This document shows positions 18,074 to 26,897 of a DNA stretch of 64,000 nucleotides, piece by piece (position 1 is the first letter of the stretch; each line of letters starts with the position of its first letter). Made by a program: the position numbers and the translations under genes. The stretch covers positions 25,535 to 89,534 of the forward strand of contig NZ_DS996361.1 of assembly GCF_000156375.1 (NCBI RefSeq), given 5' to 3'. This DNA is from Desulfovibrio piger ATCC 29098 (GTDB lineage Bacteria; Desulfobacterota; Desulfovibrionia; Desulfovibrionales; Desulfovibrionaceae). The notes under the pieces are model-generated. The model ran no database searches. It saw only the letters and a program-made list of their open reading frames with translations, and had not been told where the DNA came from.

Positions 18074-19036
18074 CTAGTCCTTCACACCGTTGACCACATT
18101 GACAGGGGTGCCCTGTTGCCAGCGGAGGATGTTCTCGGCCGTGAGGTTGATGATGTTCTGCCGCGAACGGGCCGTGGCCCAGGCCATATGGGGCGTGATG
18201 AGGGTATTGGGCGTGTGCAGCAGGGGATTGTCCGCCGCCGGGGGCTCCTTGGCCAGCACGTCCACGCCCAGGCCGCCCAGCTTGCCGCTGTGCAGGGCCT
18301 CGGCCACGGCGGCTTCATCCAGCAGGGGGCCGCGGGCCGTGTTGATGAGGATGGCGCCGGGCTTCATGCGGGCCAGGGCCTTGGCGTTGATGATGGCCCC
18401 GGTGGCATCGGTCAGCGGACAGTGCAGGGAGATGACATCGGCCTGCTGGAAGATCTGATCCGTGGAGGCGAAGGCGAAGGGGCTGTAGGACGGAGGGTTG
18501 CGGGGCGTGCGGCAGTTGGCCAGGACGGACATGCCGAAGGCGTGCCCCAGCTCGCCCACACGGCGGCCGATGGAGCCGAAACCGATGACGCCCAGCGTCC
18601 GCCCGCGCAGGCAGACGGGAGTGGTCTTCCAGTAGCACCAGGTGTCCTTCCATTCTCCGGCGCGGACGCTGGCCGTATGGTCGCTGGTGCGGCGGCACAG
18701 CTCCAGCAGCAGGGCCCAGGCGTGCTGGGCCACGTCGTCCACGCCGTAGGCCACCACATTGCAGACAGGGATGCCGTGTGCGGCGGCATCGGCAGTATCG
18801 ATGATGTCATACCCGGTGGCCAGGACGGCCACCATGCGCAGGTCGGGCAGATGGGACAGCGTGGCCGCCCGCAGGGGGACTTTGTTGGTGACCAGCACTT
18901 CCGCGCCGGCGGCCCGTTCCACGATCATATCCTCGGGCGTATGGCCGTGGATGACCACCTCGCCCAGTTTTTCCAGGGGCGCCCAGCTGATGTCGCCGGG
19001 GTTGATGACGTCGCCGTCAAGCACAACTATCTTCAT
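18074..19036 (-). CDS. D-2-hydroxyacid dehydrogenase (glycerate dehydrogenase/hydroxypyruvate reductase-like)
   Basis: 320 residues from the ATG at 19036 (AAGGA upstream). NAD-binding domain with GVIGFGSIGRRVGELGHAFG; substrate-loop VLVTNKVPL; catalytic Arg in INTARGPLLDE, and His in TPHMAWAT. The family oxidises or reduces D-2-hydroxyacids such as glycerate, lactate or phosphoglycerate. The short length and lack of an ACT domain argue against SerA. Residues beyond the ATG toward 19294 are open frame only. Confidence 0.88.
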   Translation of the reverse strand: MKIVVLDGDVINPGDISWAPLEKLGEVVIHGHTPEDMIVERAAGAEVLVTNKVPLRAATLSHLPDLRMVAVLATGYDIIDTADAAAHGIPVCNVVAYGVDDVAQHAWALLLELCRRTSDHTASVRAGEWKDTWCYWKTTPVCLRGRTLGVIGFGSIGRRVGELGHAFGMSVLANCRTPRNPPSYSPFAFASTDQIFQQADVISLHCPLTDATGAIINAKALARMKPGAILINTARGPLLDEAAVAEALHSGKLGGLGVDVLAKEPPAADNPLLHTPNTLITPHMAWATARSRQNIINLTAENILRWQQGTPVNVVNGVKD

Positions 19037-19194
19037 GTGGATCCTTGCTGCGCGCACTGCAAAACGGGCAGGCAGTGTCTGCATGGCCTGTTGCCCGGAC
19101 AGGCAGGGGAAGAAAAAGGGGCAGTCCCTGCTTTTTCGTGAGCAGTGTAGCCTTAGCCGTACGGCCCCGCAAGGGGCGGCCCTTGGACAGGGAG

Positions 19195-19228
19195 CGAAAA
19201 AAAAGGGTCGCCCCGAAGGGCGACCCTT
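19195..19228 (-). terminator. Rho-independent terminator of pal
   Basis: A perfect 11-bp stem (19203-19213/19218-19228) with a four-base loop, followed on the minus strand by eight T residues. It begins about 20 bases beyond the pal stop. Confidence 0.92.
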
Positions 19229-19248
19229 AAAAGCCGGATGGCTGACGA

Positions 19249-19716
19249 CTAGTGAGCGATCACGCAGAAGTCGTCGCGGCGGTTCTGGGCCCACACGCTT
19301 TCGCCGGAACCCTGCACCACGGGCTTTTCCTTGCCGTAGCTGATCATTTCCAGCTGGCCGGGGTTCACGCCCAGGCGAACCATGTAGTCATAAGCGGCGC
19401 GGGCGCGGCGTTCGCCCAGGGCCAGGTTGTATTCCTGGGTACCGCGTTCGTCGCAGTTACCTTCGATGCGCACGCGGATGCTGGGGTACTTCTTCATCAG
19501 TTCAGCCTTGGCGGTCAGCATGTCTTTGTACTGGGGCTGAATGTCGAACTTGTCGAAAGCAAACAGCACGCGACCGTCAGTGATCTGCTGGATGGCAGCA
19601 CGCATTTCGGGGCTCATGTCATCGACATCGCCGGTGGCGTCCTGGGTCTTCTTGGCGCAGCCGAAACCGGCGGCGAGGGCCATAACCAGAGCAAGGATAA
19701 GAGCGTAGCGTTTCAT
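19249..19716 (-). CDS. pal: Peptidoglycan-associated lipoprotein Pal
   Basis: 155 residues: lipoprotein signal with lipobox AGFGC (Cys near 20), then an OmpA-like peptidoglycan-binding domain with VLFAFDKFDI, IRIEGNCDERGTQEYN-type motif (VRIEGNCDERGTQ) and LGERRARAAYDYM. It anchors the outer membrane to peptidoglycan and works with TolB. Last gene of the tol cluster, with its own predicted promoter and a strong terminator. Confidence 0.95.
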   Translation of the reverse strand: MKRYALILALVMALAAGFGCAKKTQDATGDVDDMSPEMRAAIQQITDGRVLFAFDKFDIQPQYKDMLTAKAELMKKYPSIRVRIEGNCDERGTQEYNLALGERRARAAYDYMVRLGVNPGQLEMISYGKEKPVVQGSGESVWAQNRRDDFCVIAH

Positions 19717-19803
19717 TGTGTGTCCTCCTGAACAGCTCTAACTCCAAAAAGGTACCTTTCCTTTCTGTACACAGCGGATGGTGGTATCCCATCCGCAGAA
19801 CGG

Positions 19804-19831
19804 ATGGTATATGTGAACCAAGTTTTGTCAA
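19804..19831 (-). promoter_or_regulatory. Predicted sigma-70 promoter of pal
   Basis: A perfect -35 TTGACA (19826-19831), a 16-base spacer and TACCAT (19804-19809). It lies between the tolB-pal hairpin and pal, so pal can be transcribed apart from tolB. A further stem, GCGGATGG/CCATCCGC (19774-19796), falls in the leader. Confidence 0.6.
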
Positions 19832-19869
19832 GTCAGGATAGGGGGGATTCCCCTATTTTTTCCAGAAAT

Positions 19870-19899
19870 CTGCCCGGTTTTTCCAGAAAAGCCGGGCAG
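19870..19899 (-). terminator. Hairpin between tolB and pal
   Basis: CTGCCCGG and CCGGGCAG form an 8-bp stem with a 14-base loop, about 30 bases after the tolB stop. It has a short T-rich tail; a possible partial terminator. Confidence 0.55.
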
Positions 19900-19930
19900 G
19901 ATCTCCGGATTTTACAAAATTTGTCCGAAA

Positions 19931-21244
19931 CTACTTGCCGTCGGGCATGCCCCAGCGGGGGAACGAGGCCGCGCCGCCGCCGGTGGGCACCTTCTTGGCA
20001 TCGCCGCCATGACGGGTGGTCAGGTAGATGCCGCGGGAGCCGCCGCGGCTGGAGGCGAAGGCGATGAAGTAGCTGTCACCGCAGAAGGAGGGCTGCTCGT
20101 CGCTGCCGGGGCCGAAGGTGATCTGGCGTTCCAGGCCGGTGACCATATCCTGCACGAAGATGCGGTGGCCGTACTCGGTCATGCGGCTGTAGGTCACCAG
20201 GGTGCCGTCGGGCGAAAGGTTGGCTTCGGTATTGTAGCCGCCGTTCTTGCTGACGCGGGTGATGCTGCCGGAGCTCAGGTCCTTCATGAAGATCTGGGGG
20301 CCGCCCAGGCGCGAGGAGGTGAAGACCATCTTGGTGCCGGTCCTGTCGAAGGTGGGCGACACGTTGATGGAGTTACCGCCTTCGAGGATGCGTTCCTTCT
20401 GGAAGCCGTGGTTCAGCAGGAAGATGACGGGGTAGCGGCCGTTGGACAGGGCCACGGCCACCTTGTTGTCAGGCGTGAACGAAGGCCCGATGACCACGTT
20501 GCCGGGGAAGCGCACGCGCTGCACGCTGCCCTTTTTGCGGTCCCACACGCCCAGGGAGTGGGACTTTTCGTCGATATGGGTGAAGACGATGAAGCGGCCG
20601 TCCGGGGACCAGGCCGGGGACATGGCTTCGCCCTTGATGTTGGTGATCTGGCGCAGGTCGCGGCCCGTGGGCTTGACCAGCCACACGTTGGCGGACAGGC
20701 GGCCGGACTTCTTGACGAAGGCCAGGGTTGAGCGGAAGAAGGCGCCGCTGCCGGTCAGCACTTCGAGCAGGTCGGCGCAGAAGCGGTCGGCCACTTCGGG
20801 CAGGTCGCCGGCACGCACCTGGGGATATTCCTTGCCGAACAGGCGGCCGCCGGTGTTGGTCTCGAAGGCGCGGATCTGCACGGAGCTGGTGCCGCTGTCA
20901 CCGTTGGGCCAGTAGGTGGTGACCACGATGTCCGAACCGGCCAGCTGGAAGCGCTTGAAGTCCAGGTTCGGGGGCTCGTAGCCGGGCAGCAGGATGCCGC
21001 CCAGCACGGAGGCGGCGGGCGTCAGGCGCATGAAGGGCAGGAAGCTGAGGTTCTCTTCCACCAGTTTCTGCAGTTTGGCGCCCATGCCGTTGGCCTGCTT
21101 CTGGGGGCCGGTGATGGGGGCGGCCAGGGCAAGGTTCACGATATTCTGGCCGGGGCCGTAGATATCGACGCGCATGGCGGCCTGGGCGGTGCTGCCCAGG
21201 GACAGCGTGACGGCCAGGGCCAAAAGGATGGCAAGACGTTTCAT
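19931..21244 (-). CDS. tolB: Tol-Pal system beta-propeller protein TolB
   Basis: 437 residues with a cleavable signal peptide (to about 23, AQAA), an N-terminal TolB domain (residues about 25-165) and a C-terminal PD40 six-bladed propeller with repeated phrases such as SPAWSPDGRFIVFT, VSPTFDRTGTKMVFTSSR and LSPDGTLVTYSR. A periplasmic protein that links Pal and TolA. Follows the TolA_C-like gene by 25 bases. Confidence 0.95.
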   Translation of the reverse strand: MKRLAILLALAVTLSLGSTAQAAMRVDIYGPGQNIVNLALAAPITGPQKQANGMGAKLQKLVEENLSFLPFMRLTPAASVLGGILLPGYEPPNLDFKRFQLAGSDIVVTTYWPNGDSGTSSVQIRAFETNTGGRLFGKEYPQVRAGDLPEVADRFCADLLEVLTGSGAFFRSTLAFVKKSGRLSANVWLVKPTGRDLRQITNIKGEAMSPAWSPDGRFIVFTHIDEKSHSLGVWDRKKGSVQRVRFPGNVVIGPSFTPDNKVAVALSNGRYPVIFLLNHGFQKERILEGGNSINVSPTFDRTGTKMVFTSSRLGGPQIFMKDLSSGSITRVSKNGGYNTEANLSPDGTLVTYSRMTEYGHRIFVQDMVTGLERQITFGPGSDEQPSFCGDSYFIAFASSRGGSRGIYLTTRHGGDAKKVPTGGGAASFPRWGMPDGK

Positions 21245-21269
21245 GGCGTAATGGTCCTTGTGGTGGTGT

Positions 21270-22073
21270 CTAGCGCACCAGAGTTAGGGTGGCGTTCACA
21301 AATCTGCCCACAGCCGCGGGCGGGGGGCTGACCTTTCCTGCCCGGCGTATGCCCTGCCGGACATATCTGTCAAGCAGCTCGCTGCCGCTGCTTTGCAGGA
21401 TGCTGTAATTGAGGATCTTCCCCGAGGCGTCCATCTCCAGGCGCACCGTGGCGTAATAGGTGCCCTTGGCCAGCTCCGCGGGGATGAAGGTGGCGTTACG
21501 CAGTTCCATGACCAGCTTGCGGAAATAGGCCGCGTGCTTGGGCCCGTAGGCGTCCTGGGCCTTCAGCGGCGTGGTCAGGGTGGCGGGCTTGCTGTCCAGC
21601 GTGACGGGCGCGCTCTTGGCCTCGGGAGCGGGGGCGGCGGCAGGCGCGGCCGTGCCCGCCGCGGACTTTGCGGCGGCCTGACGGCGGTTGATGCCGGAAA
21701 GGTCGGCCATGTTGCCCTGCCAGAAGGTCAGGTAGACGTCCTGGCTCATGCCGTAGGGCGGCTTGCCCAGGTCGGCGGTCTTCATGGCCGCGCTGCACAC
21801 GGAGTCATTGAGGGCCTGGCTGGCGGACTTTTCGACATAGCCGCAGCGCTCCACCTTGCCTTCCGCGTCCACGCGCACCACGATGCGCACCTTGCCGCGG
21901 TCGGCCGGGGCGGCCCAGTTGGCCAGGATCTTTTCCATGGCCTCACCGGCGTAGCCGTTGGCCACGTCCGCCGCGGCAGCGCCCGTGGCTTGGGCGTGCA
22001 GCGGCATCAGGCACAGCATGAGGGCCGGCAACAGGACCGGGAGAGCCAGCGGGCGGAAAAGGGTTCGTTTCAT
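21270..22073 (-). CDS. Secreted protein with two TolA/TonB C-terminal-like domains
   Basis: 267 residues from the ATG at 22073, with GGAGGT in front. A signal peptide (about 1-30, HAQA) is followed by one domain at about 45-130 (VRIVVRVDAEGKVERCGYVEKSAS...LTFWQG), a Ala-rich linker and a second at about 185-267 (YATVRLEMDASGKILNYSILQSSGS...TLTLVR). Both have the TolA_C/TonB_C beta-strand pattern. Unlike the neighbouring TolA it lacks a membrane anchor and Lys-rich arm. Its position between tolA and tolB points to a periplasmic role in the Tol complex. Confidence 0.75.
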   Translation of the reverse strand: MKRTLFRPLALPVLLPALMLCLMPLHAQATGAAAADVANGYAGEAMEKILANWAAPADRGKVRIVVRVDAEGKVERCGYVEKSASQALNDSVCSAAMKTADLGKPPYGMSQDVYLTFWQGNMADLSGINRRQAAAKSAAGTAAPAAAPAPEAKSAPVTLDSKPATLTTPLKAQDAYGPKHAAYFRKLVMELRNATFIPAELAKGTYYATVRLEMDASGKILNYSILQSSGSELLDRYVRQGIRRAGKVSPPPAAVGRFVNATLTLVR

Positions 22074-22237
22074 GTGACCTCCACGAAGGCATATGTGCAT
22101 GGGGATGCGTCTCTCATGCAGCGATGCCGTTCCAGAATGGCGCATCCTTGGGGAAAGCGGGGCCATCCCCGGCGATGCGGGATCTCCAAGACAGCAAGGC
22201 GGCCGCACCACCGGGCACGACCGCCTTGACGGACCGG

Positions 22238-23233
22238 CTAGCGGCCCATGAGTTCGTTGAGTGTGAAGACAAGGTCCAGCTCGGTGTACTGTTCCGACGG
22301 CGGCGGCGGGAAGGCCCCCGCCCGGCTGGTACGCCAGATGGCGTTGGCCGCCGAGGAGTCGTACTGCGCGTTGCCGGAGCTTTGCGTCACGTCGACTTTT
22401 TCCACTTCACCCTGCAGGTTGACCTTGACCCGGACCACGCAGACCAGGTTCAGGCGCGTGGCGGAAGTGAAGCTCCAGTTGGGACGCACGGCAAGCATGA
22501 CCTGGCCCATGTAGACGTCGTTGAGGCCACCGCCGCCGGGGCCGTCGCCTTCGCCGCCACCGCCGCCGCCATCGCCGCCGGCATTGCGGCGGGCCTGGGC
22601 CAGGGCCTGTTCCACGCTGCTGCCCTTGTCCCCGGATTCGACGCGGGACGTGGCTTCGCGGCGGGCCTGGTTCATGGCTGCGGCCACGGGATCGCCCTTG
22701 GACGGCTTGTCGGCCTTTTTGTCGGTCTTCTTGTCGTCTTTGGGCGTGGACTTTTTATCGTCCTTCTTCTTGTCGTCCTTCTTGGGCTTTTCGGGCTTTT
22801 TGTCGTCGTCCTTTTTCTTGTCCTCTTTCTTTTTCTTGTCTTTTTTGTCGGCCACCGGGGTGGCGTCCTTGGGTTCGGGCTTGGGCTTGACCTCATGCTT
22901 GGGCTCAGGCTTGCGCTCGACCTTGGGTTCGGGCTTGGCCTCCACCGGACGGGCTTTGTCCGCCGTGGGGTCGGCCTTGACCTCCGGCCGTTCGGGCGCG
23001 GCCGCATCGGCCTTTTTGGCCGGGGGCGAGACGTCCTTGGGGCCGTCCGTGGGCTTGCCCATCTTGCCCAGGATGCTCGAGGGCGTGCGGTTGCCGCCCG
23101 GAGCGCCGCCCACCAGGCTGATCATCACCGGCGGCGTCTCCAGGTTCACCGGAGGCGAGCTGGGCCAGAACATGATCAGCAGGAAGACCGCCAGATGCAG
23201 GCAGAGGGAAAGAAGATACGAGGCCCAGTTCAT
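22238..23233 (-). CDS. tolA: TolA/TonB-family energy-transducing protein
   Basis: 331 residues: N-terminal membrane anchor (about 7-24), a long Lys/Asp/Pro-rich periplasmic arm (about 60-170) with KKDDKK repeats, a Gly-rich hinge (about 205-225) and a C-terminal TonB_C/TolA_C domain (about 235-331). It would couple the TolQ-TolR motor to TolB/Pal. Gene order after tolQ and tolR supports TolA over TonB. Six bases separate it from tolR. Confidence 0.9.
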   Translation of the reverse strand: MNWASYLLSLCLHLAVFLLIMFWPSSPPVNLETPPVMISLVGGAPGGNRTPSSILGKMGKPTDGPKDVSPPAKKADAAAPERPEVKADPTADKARPVEAKPEPKVERKPEPKHEVKPKPEPKDATPVADKKDKKKKEDKKKDDDKKPEKPKKDDKKKDDKKSTPKDDKKTDKKADKPSKGDPVAAAMNQARREATSRVESGDKGSSVEQALAQARRNAGGDGGGGGGEGDGPGGGGLNDVYMGQVMLAVRPNWSFTSATRLNLVCVVRVKVNLQGEVEKVDVTQSSGNAQYDSSAANAIWRTSRAGAFPPPPSEQYTELDLVFTLNELMGR

Positions 23234-23239
23234 CGCTGA

Positions 23240-23695
<456 letters not shown>

Positions 23696-23696
23696 C

Positions 23697-24392
23697 TTAC
23701 ATCTCCGTGGCGCCCGTGCGCTGCACGGGACGGTGGGCATTGAGTTCGCGCTGCACGCGGTTGAGGAACACGCCGGCAAAGTTCACCAGCAGGGTGTCCA
23801 CCTGCGAGAGCTTGCCCATGAAGATGTTGAAACCGATGGTGGCGGGCACGGCCACGCCCAGACCGATGGCCGTGGCCACCAGGGCTTCGGAGATGCCGGG
23901 GGCCACCGTGGCCAGGGACGCGGACTTGAGCATGCCGATGGAGTGGAAGGAGTGCATGATGCCCCACACCGTACCGAACAGACCGATGAAGGGGGCCGTG
24001 TTGGCGGTGGTGGCCAGCAGGGAGAGGGAGCGCTCCAGACGGGCCATCTCGCTGGCCACGCCCTGGCGCAGGGAGCGGCGCACGTTGTCCACCACGATCT
24101 CGCTGCTGTTGCCGGCTTCCTTGGAGCGGTTGAACTCCATCACGCCCTGATGGGCCACGAAATAGAGCGGGGACGCACGGTCGGAACCCAGGGAGAGCAC
24201 GGCCTCACGCAGGCTGGGGGCCTTCTCGAACAGGTCGGTGCCCTGCAGGGCCTTGCGGTAGGCGGCGTTGAGGGCCAGGGTTTTCTGGATCATCATGCCC
24301 CAGCTGCCCACGGACATGAGCACCAGGATGCACAGCACGATCTTGGCCACGAGACTGGCCTGGCTGATCATCGAAAAGAAACTGAACTCCAT
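23697..24392 (-). CDS. tolQ: MotA/TolQ/ExbB proton channel family protein
   Basis: 231 residues with three membrane segments: about 14-36, then 138-160 and 172-195 after a cytoplasmic loop. The conserved [21 protein letters not shown] and the [19 protein letters not shown] segments identify the TolQ/ExbB channel subunit. It drives TolA with TolR. First gene of the tol cluster; a TCCAGGAGTG RBS precedes it. Confidence 0.94.
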   Translation of the reverse strand: MEFSFFSMISQASLVAKIVLCILVLMSVGSWGMMIQKTLALNAAYRKALQGTDLFEKAPSLREAVLSLGSDRASPLYFVAHQGVMEFNRSKEAGNSSEIVVDNVRRSLRQGVASEMARLERSLSLLATTANTAPFIGLFGTVWGIMHSFHSIGMLKSASLATVAPGISEALVATAIGLGVAVPATIGFNIFMGKLSQVDTLLVNFAGVFLNRVQRELNAHRPVQRTGATEM

Positions 24393-24634
24393 GTATCACT
24401 CCTGGAGATGGAAAAATGGTGTGCCTGGGATGGATCCTGTGCCCTGCCGGACACGGCATGTATGCACCGGAAAAAAGAAAAACGCCAAAGAGCCCCTGCC
24501 ATCCGGGCGGCCCCGGAAGGCAACGGCTGTGCGCGGCGTTGAACCGCCCGGAGAATGCAACGTTCGCCGTCTTTTTTCAAGCGTTTTTTCTGTGTCGCAG
24601 GGGAGGACGGCGGCAGGGCGCGCTGTCTCCCGCC

Positions 24635-26548
24635 CTAGTCCGCATCGCACATCTTGCGCCAGAGGGTATTGAGGCTGATCCCCAGGGAGCGGGCAGTGCT
24701 TTTTTTGCTGTACTGCTGGCGGACCAGTTCCTGGCGGATGATCTTCTTTTCCATGAGGCGCAGGCGCTGGCGCAGGCTGCCGCTTGCGGGCAGGTCCTGT
24801 TCCTCCCGGTTCTCGGCTACCCTGCGGGGCGAGGCCAGGATGCCCTGCGTCTGGCGCATGTCGAGCAGCAGCTCCTGCAGCAGGGGCATCTGGAAGGCAT
24901 CGCTGGTGGACATCAGGCAGTAGCGGCGCAGCAATGCGTCCAGCTCGCGCACGTTGCCGGGCCAGGGATAGCTGCAAAGAAGCTCGATGGCTTCGGGGGG
25001 CATCTTTTTGTGGATCATCCCCATGCGGCGCATGATATGCCGGACAAGCAAGGTCATGTCCTGGAGGCGTTCACGCAGGGGGGGCATCTCCAGGCGCAGC
25101 AGCGTCAGGCGGTAATAAAGATCCGCCCGGAAGCGCCCCTCCCTGACCTCCTGCACGAGATCCTTCCAGGAAGAGCAGACCACGCGGGCATTGACGGTCA
25201 CGGGCCTGTCTCCGCCAAGGCGGAAGATCTCGCCGCTTTCCAGAACGCGCAGGAGCCTGACTTGCACGGCGGCGCTGATGTCCGCGATCTCGTCCAGGAA
25301 GATGGTGCCGTCCTGCGCCAGTTCGAACAGGCCCTGCTTGCCGCCGCGGCGGGCGCCGGTGAACGCCCCTTCGGCATAGCCGAACAGTTCGCTCTCCAGC
25401 AGGCTTTCCGGCAGGGCGCCGCAGTTGACGGCCACGAAGGGCGCGTGGCGCCTGGGGCTGGCATTGTGGATGGCATGCGCCAGCAGCTCCTTGCCCGTCC
25501 CGCTTTCCCCGTGGATGTATATCCCCGCGTCGGACTCGGCGAAACGCTGGGCGTGTACCCGCAGGGTCCTCATGGAAGGGCTTTCGCCAAGAAGGTCGTT
25601 CAGCGTGAACTTGGCCCGCAGGCCTGCCTGGCGGGAATGCTTGAGCCGCCGTTGCAGATCCGTCAGGACAACATCGGGTGTCAGGACGCTCAGGGCTCCT
25701 TTCTGGATGCCATCGACCACGACGGCGCTGCTGGTGAAGACAAGGTCCTGGCCGTTCTCGCCTTTCAGGGTCCCTTCTGTGGGCCGTCCCGTTTCCAGGC
25801 TTTCGGCAAGGCCAAGGTGCTGCAGTGCCCAGCCGTCCCGGAGCCGATCCTGCCCCAGGGCCTGTCTGGCCACGGGATTGCTGAGGGCCAGCTTGCCCGC
25901 AGGGTCGACCCCGATGACTCCTTCATGGAGGGCATCGACCACGTCCTGGAGCCAGGCCGCGTGTTCGCGGTCACGGCGGCGGGCCTGGGCGATGTTGGAC
26001 GCTTCCTCGAAGGCCCGTTCCAGGGCCTCGTTGCCCGGACAGACCACGATGCCCGGGCAGTGGTGGGCCTGCGCGATGGAGACGCAGACGCCGCCCCCCA
26101 CGACGCAGCCGGCGCCCTGGGCGATGGCCTGGGTGATGCCCAGGGTCAGTTCCCGGGAGTTGGTGAAACGGATAGGCTGCAGGCGGATGTGCAGCAGGCG
26201 GGAGAACAGTTCCGACCAGGGGGGGATGGCGTCATAGCATGTCACGGCCACATTGTCCGTATATTCGCGGGCTTCCATCAGGGCCTGCAAGATGGACATA
26301 TGGCTCCGGGAGATGGTGACGACGGGTTCGTTCAGATGACGGCGCAGGAGCTTCCCGGTTCCGCCGCCGCCCAGGATCACATCCACACCCTGGTCGAACA
26401 ATCGTTTGGCCACGGGCAGCGCCTCTTCCATGGTAGCCAGACGGACTTCTTCCAGCGGCCACCCATGCTCCTGAGCATAGGTCTGGACCTTTTCTGCCAC
26501 CACAGCGGAGTTCGAAACGAAGGCGAAGGAAAAGGAAGTAGACAACAT
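24635..26548 (-). CDS. PrpR-type sigma-54-dependent transcriptional activator
   Basis: 637 residues from the ATG at 26548 (GGAGA upstream). Residues about 5-190 form a PrpR_N ligand-sensing domain (VILGGGGTGKLLRR, VAVTCYDAIPPW, VVGGGVCVSIA). A PAS domain follows at about 205-300. The AAA+ domain (about 315-545) has [11 protein letters not shown], an intact EGAFTGA loop and IFLDEIADI. The C-terminus is a Fis-type HTH ending KSTARSLGISLNTLWRKM. PrpR_N domains bind small carboxylates or related metabolites in the cytoplasm. It lies downstream of the SLC13/sulfotransferase/TauE genes, whose promoter at 30460 is a consensus sigma-54 site, so it is the likely activator of that operon. Confidence 0.9.
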   Translation of the reverse strand: MLSTSFSFAFVSNSAVVAEKVQTYAQEHGWPLEEVRLATMEEALPVAKRLFDQGVDVILGGGGTGKLLRRHLNEPVVTISRSHMSILQALMEAREYTDNVAVTCYDAIPPWSELFSRLLHIRLQPIRFTNSRELTLGITQAIAQGAGCVVGGGVCVSIAQAHHCPGIVVCPGNEALERAFEEASNIAQARRRDREHAAWLQDVVDALHEGVIGVDPAGKLALSNPVARQALGQDRLRDGWALQHLGLAESLETGRPTEGTLKGENGQDLVFTSSAVVVDGIQKGALSVLTPDVVLTDLQRRLKHSRQAGLRAKFTLNDLLGESPSMRTLRVHAQRFAESDAGIYIHGESGTGKELLAHAIHNASPRRHAPFVAVNCGALPESLLESELFGYAEGAFTGARRGGKQGLFELAQDGTIFLDEIADISAAVQVRLLRVLESGEIFRLGGDRPVTVNARVVCSSWKDLVQEVREGRFRADLYYRLTLLRLEMPPLRERLQDMTLLVRHIMRRMGMIHKKMPPEAIELLCSYPWPGNVRELDALLRRYCLMSTSDAFQMPLLQELLLDMRQTQGILASPRRVAENREEQDLPASGSLRQRLRLMEKKIIRQELVRQQYSKKSTARSLGISLNTLWRKMCDAD

Positions 26549-26897
26549 AATGTCTCCTGCTCCGATGGGATATGGTGCGGGCCGTCGGAATGACACCGGG
26601 CATACGACTTCAAGAGGCAGGGGGCCCGCAAAGACAGGCGACGGACGACATCTTTCAGTATCGTCTATGCATTAGCTAGTTTTCTCATCTTTATCCATAA
26701 AATTGTCTTGGGATGTCGCGGCTGTCAATGCAGGTCCGGGACTGTCGCTCAGTACGACAGCCCCGGAGCGGCGGGGGGAGGTGTGGTGTGCCCCGCCGCG
26801 GGATCGGAAGGGCGGCACGGCCGCCTTGCCGAATATCTGCCGCCATGCCGGGCCCGGAAGCGAGGGAACAGGCCGGACATGGCGGGAAACATGGTCG
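26549..26897. other. Intergenic stretch with hairpins between the permease and the PrpR-type gene
   Basis: Holds a stem CCGCCATG.../...CATGGCGG (about 26840-26884) just after the permease stop and a symmetric stem CTGTCG-N7-CGACAG with flanking pairs (26738-26763). A minus-strand TTGACA lies at 26723-26728, without a good -10. Either hairpin could end the permease transcript; the second could be an operator. No coding frame is convincing. Confidence 0.45.

Noticed and set aside
22660-22900. Repetitive DNA in tolA considered as a tandem repeat or CRISPR-like array
   Set aside because: The repeats are irregular Lys/Asp/Pro codons of the TolA periplasmic arm, with no fixed repeat-spacer unit.
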